A DNA stretch of 64,000 bases from Prochlorococcus sp. AG-418-I20 (GTDB lineage Bacteria > Cyanobacteriota > Cyanobacteriia > PCC-6307 > Cyanobiaceae), in NCBI GenBank assembly GCA_003214175.1, contig QCLZ01000001.1:124001-188000 (forward strand), in the 5' to 3' direction. A model generated the notes under the pieces. That model had not been told where the DNA came from, ran no database searches, and saw only the letters and a program-made list of their open reading frames with translations. Shown piece after piece: positions 34,644-44,216 of this stretch. Each line of letters starts with the position of its first letter. The stretch's first letter is position 1. Position numbers and translations under genes: made by a program.

Positions 34644-35960
34644 TTGAGCATAGGATATTTACAAAGAAAAGCAGCTTGGGAAATTCTATTAAAAGTTAGT
34701 TATGGAGATTTTTCTGATCATGCTCTTGAAAAGGTATTAAGGAATTATCAATTTAATCCTCTGGATATAGCTTTTATTACAGAATTATCTTTTGGATGTA
34801 TTAGGTATAGAAAATTTCTTGATCTTTGGGCTGATCATACATCAAAAATGAATCACAAGAGGCAGCCTCCAAAATTAAGATGGCTTTTACATATAGGTTT
34901 ATATCAACTGATAAAAATGGATAAAATTCCATGTCCTGCAGCTATTTCTACCACCGTAGAAGTAGCTAAAAAAACAGATTTAAAAGGTTTAGCAGGAACT
35001 GTAAATGCGATATTGAGAAATGCATCTAGAAAATTAGAACAAGAAATTTTTCCAAAAATATCTTCTGATAAGAAAGAAAGAATTTCATATCTTGAGTCAT
35101 TGCCATTATGGCTTGTGCATGATCTTTATCAATGGGTAGGAAATAGCAAAGGTGAAAATATCGTTAAGGCATTTAATAAAAAACCTTCAATTGATTTAAG
35201 AATTAACCAATTAAAAACTGATTTAGATAAATTTTTGAGAGTACTTCATGAAAATGAAATTAATGCTGAAATTATTAAAGATTTAAATAACGGAATTACT
35301 TTAAAGTCTAATCCAAGATCTATTAAAAACTTACCAGGATATAGTGAAGGACTTTGGACGATTCAAGATAGATCTTCTCAGTGGGTAGCCCCCCTTTTAA
35401 ATCCAAAAGAAGGTGAAAAGATTTTAGATGCTTGTGCAGCGCCTGGAAGTAAGTCTACGCACTTAGCAGAGTTAGCAAATGATAATGCTGAAATAATAGC
35501 TGTAGATCGATCAGAAAAAAGATTGAAAATACTTCAATCAAATTTAGAAAGGTTAAATTTAAAATCAGTCAAAATCCTAAAGGCTGATGCAACTAGCTTA
35601 ATTGATTTGAATCCCAAGTTTATATCGTATTTTGATAAGATTTTGCTAGATGCCCCCTGTTCTGGGATTGGAACGCTGTCCAGGAATCCAGATTCTAGAT
35701 GGTCCTTGAGTAGAGAAAAAATAAAATCCTTAACCTTATTGCAGGAAAAACTATTAGAAAGTATTTTACCTTTTTTAAAAAAAGATGGAACTTTAGTTTA
35801 TTCAACTTGCACTATTTGTCCGGATGAAAATAATCTATTAGTTGAAAGATTTATTGAAAGAAACAAAGATTTAAAATTAGTTAGCCAAAAGCAAATTTTA
35901 CCTAGCTTAGATTATCCTGGCGATGGATTTTATTCTGCAATAATTTCTTATAAATCTTAA
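34644..35960 (+). CDS. rsmB: 16S rRNA (cytosine(967)-C(5))-methyltransferase (RsmB/Sun)
   Basis: A 438-aa protein with an N-terminal NusB-like RNA-binding domain (residues 1-140: RKAAWEILLKVSYGDFSD, FITELSFGCIRYR, CPAAISTTVEVAKK, GLAGTVNAILRN) and a C-terminal m5C methyltransferase domain. The SAM motif DACAAPGSKSTHLAEL is followed by LLDAPCSGIGTLSRNPD with the second catalytic Cys region and YSTCTICPDENN. The start is TTG at 34644. It is convergent with the penicillin-binding protein. Confidence 0.95.
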   Translation: MSIGYLQRKAAWEILLKVSYGDFSDHALEKVLRNYQFNPLDIAFITELSFGCIRYRKFLDLWADHTSKMNHKRQPPKLRWLLHIGLYQLIKMDKIPCPAAISTTVEVAKKTDLKGLAGTVNAILRNASRKLEQEIFPKISSDKKERISYLESLPLWLVHDLYQWVGNSKGENIVKAFNKKPSIDLRINQLKTDLDKFLRVLHENEINAEIIKDLNNGITLKSNPRSIKNLPGYSEGLWTIQDRSSQWVAPLLNPKEGEKILDACAAPGSKSTHLAELANDNAEIIAVDRSEKRLKILQSNLERLNLKSVKILKADATSLIDLNPKFISYFDKILLDAPCSGIGTLSRNPDSRWSLSREKIKSLTLLQEKLLESILPFLKKDGTLVYSTCTICPDENNLLVERFIERNKDLKLVSQKQILPSLDYPGDGFYSAIISYKS

Positions 35961-35970
35961 AAACTAGAAT

Positions 35971-37749
35971 TTATTTTTTAATTGGAATTTGAAAAATTTC
36001 AACAATAAATTCCCTCCATAAATAAGCTGCATTTCCACTAGATAATTCAGATTCTTTGTTATTGTCGTATCCTATCCAGATACCTGTTGTAAGATTATCA
36101 ATTGAACCAATAAACCAAAGATCTTTATTACCATCTGAAGTTCCTGTTTTTCCATAAATTTTCTTACCTTTTATAAAGGCTGCATTCGAGGTACCTTCTT
36201 TTACTGATTTTTCAAGAAGTTTATTTATTTTTCTGTTTACTTTTAAATCTAATATTTTCTTGGAAACAAATTTGTTTTCCCAAATAGATTGATTATCATA
36301 TGATTCTATCTTTTCTAAGATACTGGGAATTTGAATTTCCCCACTATTATTTATTGCAGAATAGGCATTTGTGATGTTTAAAAGATTATCTCCATAGGAG
36401 CCAATAGCTAAAGATGGGAATTCTTCAAACTCTTGTTTGTAACCAAGACCAAATTCATTCGCTAGATTGATAATATTTTTTAAGCCAATTTTTTTTGTGA
36501 TTGATATTGGTATTATATTGGATGAACTTTTAAATGATTCAATCAAAGATACTTTACCTCTATACTCCTCTGAAAAATTTTTTGGGCAATAACTTTCCCA
36601 GCATCTAGGTAAGTCTTCAAATTTATCACTTAGTTTTATTCCTTCTTTTAAGGCCGCAGCATAAGTAATTATTTTAAAAGTAGAACCTAAGGGTCTTATA
36701 GATGAAGTAACCCTATTATATTCATTAAATGATGGATTTTTGCTGGTTACCATTGTCCTAATTAGTCCTGTATTTGATTCGATTGATAATAAAGCAAACT
36801 CAATTTCACTAGGCCCAACGTATCTTGCAATTTTTTGGGCTGTTTCTTGCCAATCTTTATTAATAGAAGATTGAATTCTTAAAAACTTATAATTATTTTT
36901 ATTTTCAATATGTTTATCTGTTTCCTTAAGAATAAAATTTATTAGTAATTTATCATCTAAAAAACTATCAGCTTTTTGATAATTTAAGTTTATTTTTTCC
37001 TTGATAGCCTTATTCTTATTTGCAAGAGAAATATATCCATCAAGATACATGGATTCAAGAACCTTATTTCTATTTTGAATAGCTAGTTCCATATTTTGAT
37101 AAGGTGAATAAATTGATGGAGCTGGAGCTAATCCTGCAATTAATGCGATCTCAGATAAGGTTAATTCTTCAATAAGTTTTCCAAAATATACTTGAGAAGC
37201 CTCGTTTACACCATATGCTCCTGAACCTAAGTAAATATTATTCAGATATAATTTTAAAATTTGATTTTTTTCATATTTAAATTCAAGTATGAGCGAAATA
37301 AATATTTCTTTGATTTTGCGTTGAAAACTTAAATCATTATTTAGAAAAAGTAATCTAGAAACTTGTTGAGTAATAGTACTTCCTCCTTCTTTAACAGAAC
37401 CACTTCTAATATTTTGCAAAAAGGCACGAGAAATACTTTTAAAATCTATTCCCTTATGTTTATAAAATCTTTTATCTTCAGAAGATATAAAAGAGTGTTT
37501 CAAAAAATATGGAATTTTATCTTGATTATTATCTATTTCAAATTTGCGACTTAATTTGCTTAATACTTTATTGTCAGAAGACAATATTACATAAGAATAT
37601 TTGGGTTGGCTTGAAGTTCTATTTTTAGATGGATCAAATTTTGATACAGTAGATATAAGATTAAAAATATAAAAGGATATCCCTGAAAAAATTAATATTG
37701 GAATAATTAAAACAAAAGACTTGGATTTAATCTTTCGCACTTTAAGCAA
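35971..37749 (-). CDS. class A penicillin-binding protein (bifunctional transglycosylase/transpeptidase)
   Basis: A 592-aa protein with one N-terminal membrane anchor (residues 12-32). The GT51 transglycosylase domain has SSEDKRFYKHKGIDF, GGSTITQQVSRLL and IKEIFISLILEFKYEK. The transpeptidase domain has the SxxK active site in RPLGSTFKIITYA, SSN in FKSSSNIIPIS and KTG in YGKTGTSDGNKDLWF. It polymerises and cross-links peptidoglycan in the periplasm. The TTG start at 37749 overlaps the chlG stop by 8 bases; a GTG at 37740 is possible. It is short for PBP1 and has no C-terminal accessory domain. Confidence 0.92.
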   Translation of the reverse strand: MLKVRKIKSKSFVLIIPILIFSGISFYIFNLISTVSKFDPSKNRTSSQPKYSYVILSSDNKVLSKLSRKFEIDNNQDKIPYFLKHSFISSEDKRFYKHKGIDFKSISRAFLQNIRSGSVKEGGSTITQQVSRLLFLNNDLSFQRKIKEIFISLILEFKYEKNQILKLYLNNIYLGSGAYGVNEASQVYFGKLIEELTLSEIALIAGLAPAPSIYSPYQNMELAIQNRNKVLESMYLDGYISLANKNKAIKEKINLNYQKADSFLDDKLLINFILKETDKHIENKNNYKFLRIQSSINKDWQETAQKIARYVGPSEIEFALLSIESNTGLIRTMVTSKNPSFNEYNRVTSSIRPLGSTFKIITYAAALKEGIKLSDKFEDLPRCWESYCPKNFSEEYRGKVSLIESFKSSSNIIPISITKKIGLKNIINLANEFGLGYKQEFEEFPSLAIGSYGDNLLNITNAYSAINNSGEIQIPSILEKIESYDNQSIWENKFVSKKILDLKVNRKINKLLEKSVKEGTSNAAFIKGKKIYGKTGTSDGNKDLWFIGSIDNLTTGIWIGYDNNKESELSSGNAAYLWREFIVEIFQIPIKK

Positions 37750-38689
37750 CTAGAAAACTATGTCCTATAGCTAATGCTGTAACTAACATTCCAGTGATAA
37801 GGAATGGTTGTGCACTTGCTTGATATTTGACATCAAACTTTAGAGGATCTCTTAATAACCACATATCTTGAAATGTAATTTGTGGAATTACTAATAAAAC
37901 TAAAATTACAGATGCTAAATTTTGACCAATGAGAATTAATACTACCACCATTGCTAATTGAAAAATATCAATTAGACCTGCACTTATACGACTTGCATTT
38001 TTAATTCCAAATATCACTGGTAATGAGTTCAATCCTAGCTTTGAGTCTCCTTCAACGCTTTTAAAATCATTAATAACTGCAATACCAAGTCCTGAAAGAC
38101 TATAAGCAAGTGTTAGTAAAGCGGTAACTATAGTTAATTTCCCAAACAAAGCTTGCCCTGCCCACCAAGGCAAAGCTATGTAAGATGCTCCTAATGCATA
38201 ATTTCCAAGCCAACCATTTTGTTTTAATTTTAGAGGTGGGGCAGAATATATATAACTTACAAAAGATCCTCCTAATGCTAAAAGGAAGACGGAAGGAAAG
38301 TTGTGCTTAGCGTATAAATCTAATAGAAAAGCAACAACTAAGCCTGCAATGAGTAACACCCAGATTTGCATTTTTACATCTTTAATTGATATTTTCCCTG
38401 AAGGAATTGGTCTATTTGGCTCGTTGATCGCATCAATTTCCTTATCAAAAAAATCATTTATGGTTTGTGTATAACCAGCAAGAAGTGGTCCACTCATCAA
38501 CATGCATGCTAGTGAAGCTGAAACATTACTAAATGTCCATTCAAAATTTCCACTAGCAGCTGCTCCACAAATAACTCCCCATATCAAAGGGATCCATGTT
38601 ATGGGTTTCATTAACTGTATACGGAGTTTCCATATACTTGAGGTCTCAGAGGCACCCTTAATTCCTAATAGTTGTTTTGGATCATTCAC
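37742..38689 (-). CDS. chlG: chlorophyll synthase
   Basis: A 315-aa UbiA-family prenyltransferase attaching phytyl or geranylgeranyl to (divinyl-)chlorophyllide. The polyprenyl-diphosphate site NDFFDKEIDAINEPNRPIPS is at about 107-126, with the second Asp motif in INDFKSVEGD. There are about eight membrane spans. Size and motifs match ChlG. The gene lies between DUF2862 (upstream) and the penicillin-binding protein (downstream) on the minus strand, with 8-base spacing or overlap on either side. Confidence 0.95.
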   Translation of the reverse strand: MNDPKQLLGIKGASETSSIWKLRIQLMKPITWIPLIWGVICGAAASGNFEWTFSNVSASLACMLMSGPLLAGYTQTINDFFDKEIDAINEPNRPIPSGKISIKDVKMQIWVLLIAGLVVAFLLDLYAKHNFPSVFLLALGGSFVSYIYSAPPLKLKQNGWLGNYALGASYIALPWWAGQALFGKLTIVTALLTLAYSLSGLGIAVINDFKSVEGDSKLGLNSLPVIFGIKNASRISAGLIDIFQLAMVVVLILIGQNLASVILVLLVIPQITFQDMWLLRDPLKFDVKYQASAQPFLITGMLVTALAIGHSFLVA

Positions 38690-38697
38690 TTTATTCT

Positions 38698-38922
38698 TTA
38701 ACCCTTCTCAATTTCTTCTGGGAAAAACCAGTTTTGCTGACCATTCTGAAATTTTGCCGTGATTCCTATACTTCTACCGTCAGTCATTTTATAACCTGTT
38801 ATTACAGCTTTAGGATTAGAAGATATTTGATCAATTAATTTTGCTGGTAGTCTATCTTTTACTTTGTTAATGTTAATTTTGATTTTACTACCGATTTTGG
38901 GTAATAATTTTGTTTCAGCCAT
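38698..38922 (-). CDS. DUF2862 family small protein
   Basis: A 74-aa protein with an SH3-like beta pattern: LPKIGSKIKININKVKDRL, then AVITGYKMTDGRSIGITAKF and QNWFFPEEIE. It matches the cyanobacterial DUF2862 family. The ending WFFPEE is the most conserved part. It sits 8 bases before chlG in the same direction, an arrangement kept in related cyanobacteria as far as I recall. A link to chlorophyll synthesis is suggested by context only. Confidence 0.75.
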   Translation of the reverse strand: MAETKLLPKIGSKIKININKVKDRLPAKLIDQISSNPKAVITGYKMTDGRSIGITAKFQNGQQNWFFPEEIEKG

Positions 38923-38981
38923 AAGAGGTAAAATGGAAGCTATTATGCAAGATTAACAGCATTTGGACAATTTTTACTAAA

Positions 38982-39752
38982 ATGGTAGCCCTTCGTTTAA
39001 TTCCTTGTTTAGATGTCGCCCATGGCAGAGTGGTTAAAGGTGTGAATTTTGTTAACTTGAGAGACTCAGGCGATCCTGTTGAATTGGCTTGTAGGTATTC
39101 TGATGAGGGCGCAGATGAATTAGTATTCTTAGATATTAGAGCTAGTGTAGAAAATAGAAATACATTAGTTGACCTTGTCTCTAGGACCGCAAAATCAGTA
39201 AAAATACCATTTACAGTAGGTGGAGGAATAGATTCTGTTCCTTCAATTAATAATCTTTTAAGGGCTGGAGCAGACAAAGTGAGTTTGAATTCTTCTGCTG
39301 TAAGAAATCCTGATTTAATTTCTAAAAGTTCTAGAGAATTTGGTAATCAATGTATCGTGATAGCAATTGATGCTAAAAGAAAAGTTAATAAGACTGATGA
39401 ATGGGAGGTATATGTAAAAGGAGGGAGAGAAAATACTGGAATAGATGTATTAAGTTGGGCAAAGAAGGTTGAGGAGTTAGGCGCAGGAGAAATTTTGCTT
39501 ACTTCAATGGATGGTGATGGCATGCAGAATGGATATGATTTACATCTGACTGAATCTGTTACCAATATTGTTAACATCCCAGTGATTGCTTCTGGAGGAG
39601 CGGGTTGTTTAGAAGATATCTATGATGTTTTTCAAGAAGGAAGGGCATCAGCAGCACTTCTAGCATCATTACTTCATGATAAGAAACTTTCTTTAAGAGA
39701 AATAAAGACCTTCCTCCTCGAAAAAAAACTTTCAATTAGACCATATGAATAA
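38982..39752 (+). CDS. hisF: imidazole glycerol phosphate synthase cyclase subunit HisF
   Basis: A 256-aa TIM barrel. [19 protein letters not shown] carries catalytic Asp11. VGGGIDSV and VSLNSSAV are the first-half phosphate site. IAIDAKR, the catalytic Asp region [13 protein letters not shown], and SGGAG complete the second half. With HisH it makes IGP and AICAR in histidine synthesis. The ATG is at 38982, 59 bases from the divergent DUF2862 gene. A His-pathway partner is not in the window. Confidence 0.97.
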   Translation: MVALRLIPCLDVAHGRVVKGVNFVNLRDSGDPVELACRYSDEGADELVFLDIRASVENRNTLVDLVSRTAKSVKIPFTVGGGIDSVPSINNLLRAGADKVSLNSSAVRNPDLISKSSREFGNQCIVIAIDAKRKVNKTDEWEVYVKGGRENTGIDVLSWAKKVEELGAGEILLTSMDGDGMQNGYDLHLTESVTNIVNIPVIASGGAGCLEDIYDVFQEGRASAALLASLLHDKKLSLREIKTFLLEKKLSIRPYE

Positions 39753-39797
39753 AAAATTTAATTTAATCCCAAAAAGAAATAAGTTTAAAATTTAAAA

Positions 39798-40499
39798 ATG
39801 AAATTCACAAAAACTATCGAAGTCAAAAATATATTTAATAAAATTTCTTATAAATATGACTTTTTAAATAATCTATTAAGTTTTGGGCTGCACAGATTAT
39901 GGAAAAGGAAATTAGTTAATTTATTGGAACCTTTGAATGGTGAAGATTGGGCTGATTTATGCTGTGGAACTGGAGATTTAGCATTCTTAATTTCTGAGAG
40001 AGTTAGTCCAAGGGGTTCAATTACTGGGATTGACAGTGCAGAGGATATCTTAAATATTGCAAAAAAAAAATCAGAGCTTAAAAAAAATAAATTTATAAAG
40101 TGGGAAATTAAAGATGTATTAGAAATTAATGATTATTCAAAAAATTTTGATGGGATTTGCATGTCATATGGACTTAGAAACTTGAATAATGTTGAAGAAG
40201 GAATAAAAAAAGTTTTTGATCTTTTGAAGGATAAGGGCAGGGCAGGATTTTTGGATTTTAATCACTCAACAAGAAATTCTTTATCCAATATTTTTCAGAA
40301 AATTTATTTGCGATTAATTGTAGTAACCATTTCACGGCTTTTTAATTTAGGTCCAGAGTACGCATATATTGAAAGAAGTATTAGTAATTTTCCAAAGAAA
40401 AATGAGCTTATAAATATTGCTAAGGAAGTTGGATTTAAAAAAGCTGAATATAGGACTATTTTGGGGGGGCAAATGGGAATACTAATTTTAACTAAATAA
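39798..40499 (+). CDS. menG: demethylphylloquinone/demethylmenaquinone C-methyltransferase (UbiE/MenG family)
   Basis: A 233-aa SAM-dependent methyltransferase. FNKISYKYDFLNNLLSFGLH at the start and the SAM motif DLCCGTGDLAFL identify UbiE/MenG. Further motifs are MSYGLRNLNNVEEG and GFLDFNHS. In cyanobacteria it adds the ring methyl in phylloquinone synthesis for photosystem I. It ends at 40499 within a terminator (40490-40520) that also covers the stop of the convergent DUF721 gene. Confidence 0.92.
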   Translation: MKFTKTIEVKNIFNKISYKYDFLNNLLSFGLHRLWKRKLVNLLEPLNGEDWADLCCGTGDLAFLISERVSPRGSITGIDSAEDILNIAKKKSELKKNKFIKWEIKDVLEINDYSKNFDGICMSYGLRNLNNVEEGIKKVFDLLKDKGRAGFLDFNHSTRNSLSNIFQKIYLRLIVVTISRLFNLGPEYAYIERSISNFPKKNELINIAKEVGFKKAEYRTILGGQMGILILTK

Positions 40500-40520
40500 A
40501 GAATTTAGTTTTTTATTTTT
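40490..40520 (+). terminator. intrinsic terminator of menG overlapping the DUF721 stop
   Basis: AACTAAAT / ATTTAGTT (40490-40497 / 40503-40510) with a 5-base loop is followed by six T, A and five more T. The left arm contains the menG stop and the right arm overlaps the TAA stop codon of the convergent DUF721 gene (40505-40507). It is AT-rich but has a proper T-tract for the plus strand only. Confidence 0.7.
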
Positions 40521-40990
40521 CTCCAACAAAAAGAACACTTTCCCCATCTTTTGATTTCGCCCTCAGGAGCAGGGGAATTACAAAGAGTACAAATGCACAT
40601 ATTATTTTGATTGATTCTGCTTGGATGCTTTGCCCAAACTATCTTTGCATTAGTAGCTTTTATATTTTTATTTTTAATTTCATAATTTTGTATTATTTTT
40701 ATTTCATCCAAAGTTATTCCAATTTTCTCGATTCTCTCTTTTAATTTATGCTTGTTATAGATTAAAGCTTGGCGCCACTGTGGATGATTTACTGCAATAG
40801 TAAGTATTTTTTTTTCAATATTTAACGGTTTGCATTCTTGAAATAGTTCTAAGCCGATTAAGTTCTTCCAGTTTTCGTTGAGTTTAGAGAGTTTATCTAA
40901 GTCTCCGCAGGATTTTTTGAAATTATCAAGACAATTTTTTAATGGATGTGGATTCCTTCTATTCACTATTGGCAAATACTTTTTGTCCAA
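40505..40990 (-). CDS. DUF721 (DciA-like) protein with C-terminal zinc ribbon
   Basis: A 161-aa protein. The DUF721 domain covers about residues 15-100: LNENWKNLIGLELFQECKPLNIEKK, LTIAVNHPQWRQALIYNKH. After a basic linker it ends with a compact C-x2-C / C-x2-C zinc ribbon (CTLCNSPAPEGEI, then KCSFCW). DUF721 proteins include DciA, a loader partner of the replicative helicase DnaB in most bacteria. The extra zinc ribbon would add nucleic-acid or protein binding. The role is inferred from family. Confidence 0.75.
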   Translation of the reverse strand: MDKKYLPIVNRRNPHPLKNCLDNFKKSCGDLDKLSKLNENWKNLIGLELFQECKPLNIEKKILTIAVNHPQWRQALIYNKHKLKERIEKIGITLDEIKIIQNYEIKNKNIKATNAKIVWAKHPSRINQNNMCICTLCNSPAPEGEIKRWGKCSFCWRKIKN

Positions 40991-41065
40991 TTTGTAAAAT
41001 TTACTTATTAAGACTAAAGTTAATCTAATCTTTAAAAAGATGCTCGTTGTTTTAATAAAGAATTT

Positions 41066-41815
41066 GTGAAAGTTATTGGACCTGCAGCTAAGACAGTTTT
41101 TTATTTAAAAAATATTCAGGGTCAATATCCAACCTGGACACTTCATTACAAAATAAAATGTAAAAGTACCGAAAATGAGCTAACAAACTTGCTTGGATAC
41201 TCTGAAATAAAGAAAAACCAGCCAGTAGCGATAATCACAAGAGAACAGTTCTCAGGGGTCGGCCAAAATTCAAAAACTTGGGTTTCTCCAAAAGGAGGGA
41301 TTTGGTTAAGTGCAGCTTATCCAGTATTTTCAAAAGAATTTGAATGTCAAATATTTAATTTGTCTTTAGGTATTAAGTTATGTGAAATGCTTAGACAAGA
41401 AAATATAAATGTTTGTTTGAAATGGCCAAATGATATTTTCTTTGATTCAAAAAAATTGATTGGCTTTTTACCAAGGGTGATAACAAGAGGCAAGGAAATT
41501 ATGTATGTAAGAATAGGTCTTGGAATGAATGTTTTAAATTACACTCCACCAGAAGGTATTTCATTATCAAAAGTACTGCAAACTAAGAATATTAATCAAC
41601 ATTATTGGACAGCCAAAGTTCTTAAAGCTTTTCAGGATTCAATTGAATGTAATAATAAAAAAGAATATGTAATCAAATCGGCAAATAAGTTCCTTACTAA
41701 ACGATTTTTGCCAAGTGGTTTTTGTCCAAATAATTGGAAAGTTAAAGATATTGATTCGAATGGGGATTTAAGAATTAAAAATGAAACTCAACTTAGAATA
41801 ATTAGAAGGTTCTGA
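41066..41815 (+). CDS. birA: biotin--[acetyl-CoA carboxylase] ligase
   Basis: A 249-aa monofunctional (class I) biotin protein ligase with no N-terminal HTH repressor domain. The biotinyl-AMP loop ITREQFSGVGQNSKTWVSP (aligning with GRGRxGR-x-W in bacterial BirA), GGIWLSAAYP, the catalytic KWPNDIFFDSKKLIGFL, and IGLGMNVLN are present. The small C-terminal domain is KVKDIDSNGDLRI. It biotinylates AccB. The start is GTG at 41066. The C-terminus abuts the convergent ABC ATPase (2-base gap). Confidence 0.9.
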   Translation: MKVIGPAAKTVFYLKNIQGQYPTWTLHYKIKCKSTENELTNLLGYSEIKKNQPVAIITREQFSGVGQNSKTWVSPKGGIWLSAAYPVFSKEFECQIFNLSLGIKLCEMLRQENINVCLKWPNDIFFDSKKLIGFLPRVITRGKEIMYVRIGLGMNVLNYTPPEGISLSKVLQTKNINQHYWTAKVLKAFQDSIECNNKKEYVIKSANKFLTKRFLPSGFCPNNWKVKDIDSNGDLRIKNETQLRIIRRF

Positions 41816-41817
41816 AT

Positions 41818-42504
41818 TTAATTAATTTTTAATTCAACTATCCTTCCATCCCTAAATTTTGCTATTTTTTTTGCGCGATTTGCAACTTCATCTTCATGCG
41901 TGACTAAAACTATAGTTATTCCAGATTCATGTAGTTTGTCAAAAAGATCTAATACATCTTCAGTCGTTTTTGAATCTAATGCTCCAGTAGGTTCGTCTGC
42001 CAACAATATTGCAGGGTTATTGATAATCGCCCTTGCAATAGCTACTCGTTGTTGTTGACCTCCGGATAATTGGTTTGGGCGATTATTCATTCTTTGTGAA
42101 AGACCAACTTTTTTTAGGGCATTCTTACCTCGGACTAATCTTTGTTCGGGTTCAATACCAGCATAAATCATTGGTAAAATTACGTTTTCAAGTGCAGTTG
42201 CGTCTGAAAGAAGATGAAATTGTTGAAAAACGAAGCCTAATTTTTGATTACGTATCTCCGCTAGCTCATCATCAGATAAATTTTCAACAGGGATACCATT
42301 TAACTTATATACACCTTCAGAGGGTCTATCTAGACATCCAATGATATTCATAGCTGTACTTTTGCCTGAGCCACTAGCTCCCATTACAGCTAAATAATCA
42401 CCTTTATAAATTTCTAAATTTATGCTGTCTAAGGCTTTAACTGTTAGATCATCTTTCCCATATGTTTTAGATATGCTTTCTAAACTTGCGACTTTCTTAG
42501 ACAT
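41818..42504 (-). CDS. ABC transporter ATP-binding protein, MacB/LolD type
   Basis: A 228-aa ATPase from ATG 42504. Walker A GASGSGKST, Q-loop VFQQFHLL, ABC signature LSGGQQQRVAIARA, Walker B ILLADEPTGALD and the switch His in LVTHEDEVA are intact. The sequence belongs with MacB/LolD/DevA-type export or lipoprotein ATPases. An in-frame upstream extension to 42546 would overlap ndhB and is less likely. No matching permease is adjacent, so the transport substrate is unknown. Confidence 0.88.
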   Translation of the reverse strand: MSKKVASLESISKTYGKDDLTVKALDSINLEIYKGDYLAVMGASGSGKSTAMNIIGCLDRPSEGVYKLNGIPVENLSDDELAEIRNQKLGFVFQQFHLLSDATALENVILPMIYAGIEPEQRLVRGKNALKKVGLSQRMNNRPNQLSGGQQQRVAIARAIINNPAILLADEPTGALDSKTTEDVLDLFDKLHESGITIVLVTHEDEVANRAKKIAKFRDGRIVELKIN

Positions 42505-42520
42505 ATATTGAAAAATTCTT

Positions 42521-44041
42521 CTAGGAAATATTGTTTGCTGTAGCAATAATATCTTGTAAGAAAGGAGTTTCTGATACTGCTGTGTTAGCTAATTTAAAGA
42601 GAGGATTAGATAAGATTCCTCCAAGAGCAGTTACCGCCACGCAAGTATAGAGTGCAATTCTCAAGGGAGGCAATCCTACAATTCTCCAGTTAATTTCAGG
42701 ATATGATTTGACTATTTCAGAAGCTTCTCGTGGTTCTTTAACTACCATCATTTTTATCACTGATATATAGTAATAAATAGATATAACTGAAGTTACTAAT
42801 CCTACGATTACTAAAAGATATTGATGATTTGCCCAACCTGCAAAGAACAAATATATCTTTCCAAAAAATCCTAACATTGGCGGTAAACCTCCAAGTGATA
42901 GAAGACAAAGGCTTAAGCCTAATGTGATGAGAGGATCTTTTTGGTAAAGTCCTGAGTAATCAAGAATCCTGTCAGAACCAGTTCTTAGTGAAAAAAGTAT
43001 TACACATGAAAATGCACCCAAATTCATAAATAGATAAGCAGCCAAATATAAAACAGCAGCTGATAAACCATCTTGTGTACCAGATACTATTCCAATCATT
43101 ACAAACCCAGCTTGACCAATGGAACTATAAGCTAGCATCCTTTTCATTGATGTTTGAGCTAGAGCTACAACATTTCCTAAAACCATGCTCAGGATGGCCA
43201 AAATAGTAAATAAAAGTTTCCATTCCTCATCGAAAGAAGAGAAAGTAGTGCTTAATATTCTTATTGCAAATGCAAACCCTGCTGTTTTTGAACCTACCGA
43301 TAAAAAAGCTACTACAGGTGTAGGTGATCCCTCATATACATCAGGAGTCCATTGATGAAAAGGAACAGCAGCTATTTTAAATGCAACAGTTGATAAAACG
43401 AATACAAGAGCTAAAGAAGTAATGAATGATGGCTTGTTGATAATCTCTAAACCAATTGTGGCTAAGTTTGTTGAACCACTTAATCCATAAAGAAAAGAGG
43501 ATCCATACAAATAGACTGCAGCAGCAGCAGATCCAACAAGTAAGTATTTTAAAGCTGCTTCTGAACTTCTTGGATCTCTCTTGAGGTAACCAGAAAGTAA
43601 ATAACTTGCTACCGATAGAGTCTCAAGTGATATAAATACACTAATAAGGTCAGTAGATCCACATAGAAGCATTGCCCCAAGTGTGGCTGAAAGAACTATT
43701 GCTGCGAATTCCCCAATAGGGCTTCCACTTTGTTCTGTATAACGCCAGCTTATGAGTAAAGAAACTAAAGTTGATAAAGCAATTATTGCTCTAAATGCGA
43801 TTGCTAAATTATCTGAATTAAAGGAACCAAGGAATGCACTATTAACTGGATTACTCCATTGAAAGGCTAAACTTAAAAGAGAACTGCCAATTGATAAATA
43901 ACATATTATTGGTGCCCACTTTGATGCAGTTTTTTCTCCTGCTAAATCTACAAGAAGAGTTCCAACGATACCTAATAAGATAAAAGCCTCTGGAATAATG
44001 GCTTGCGCATTTAAATTAATTGTAAAGATTTCGTTGGGCAC
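42521..44041 (-). CDS. ndhB: NAD(P)H-quinone oxidoreductase subunit 2 (NdhB)
   Basis: A 506-aa antiporter-like membrane subunit of cyanobacterial NDH-1 with about 14 membrane helices, including the characteristic [40 protein letters not shown] with the helix-breaking Lys region, and [16 protein letters not shown]. It takes part in respiratory and cyclic photosynthetic electron flow and in CO2 uptake complexes. It is a stand-alone gene, divergent from topA by 175 bases. Confidence 0.97.
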   Translation of the reverse strand: MPNEIFTINLNAQAIIPEAFILLGIVGTLLVDLAGEKTASKWAPIICYLSIGSSLLSLAFQWSNPVNSAFLGSFNSDNLAIAFRAIIALSTLVSLLISWRYTEQSGSPIGEFAAIVLSATLGAMLLCGSTDLISVFISLETLSVASYLLSGYLKRDPRSSEAALKYLLVGSAAAAVYLYGSSFLYGLSGSTNLATIGLEIINKPSFITSLALVFVLSTVAFKIAAVPFHQWTPDVYEGSPTPVVAFLSVGSKTAGFAFAIRILSTTFSSFDEEWKLLFTILAILSMVLGNVVALAQTSMKRMLAYSSIGQAGFVMIGIVSGTQDGLSAAVLYLAAYLFMNLGAFSCVILFSLRTGSDRILDYSGLYQKDPLITLGLSLCLLSLGGLPPMLGFFGKIYLFFAGWANHQYLLVIVGLVTSVISIYYYISVIKMMVVKEPREASEIVKSYPEINWRIVGLPPLRIALYTCVAVTALGGILSNPLFKLANTAVSETPFLQDIIATANNIS

Positions 44042-44105
44042 TTTATTAAATAGGATTAAATTAGATGATTGATTGTAATGGTGAAAGAGTTAATCTTAAC
44101 TTGAT

Positions 44106-44111
44106 TATAAT
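44106..44111 (+). promoter_or_regulatory. candidate -10 element upstream of topA
   Basis: A perfect TATAAT lies 106 bases before the topA start in the divergent ndhB-topA region. No convincing -35 is seen. The implied leader contains a long hairpin at 44126-44165. Consensus match only. Confidence 0.35.
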
Positions 44112-44125
44112 TTGTGGGTATGATT

Positions 44126-44165
44126 TTTGAAATTTTCAAGAGAAATTACTTGAAAAAGTTTCAAA
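44126..44165 (+). promoter_or_regulatory. long hairpin in the topA leader
   Basis: TTTGAAATTTTCAAG (44126-44140) pairs with the 17-base right arm 44149-44165 (same sequence reversed and complemented, with a 2-base bulge) around an 8-base loop. It lies about 15 bases after the candidate -10 and 51 bases before the TTG start. No T-run follows, so it is not a simple terminator. It could control topA expression at RNA level or mark a DNA cruciform site sensitive to supercoiling. The latter is speculation. Confidence 0.45.
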
Positions 44166-44216
44166 TAATCATAATATGCCCTAACTGAACAAAAACACCA
44201 ATTTTTGAAATAAACC

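Noticed and set aside
40455-40480. G7 homopolymer in menG as a possible frameshift or phase-variable tract
   Set aside because: The reading frame is intact through it and ends at the expected length; the tract encodes a normal Gly pair.
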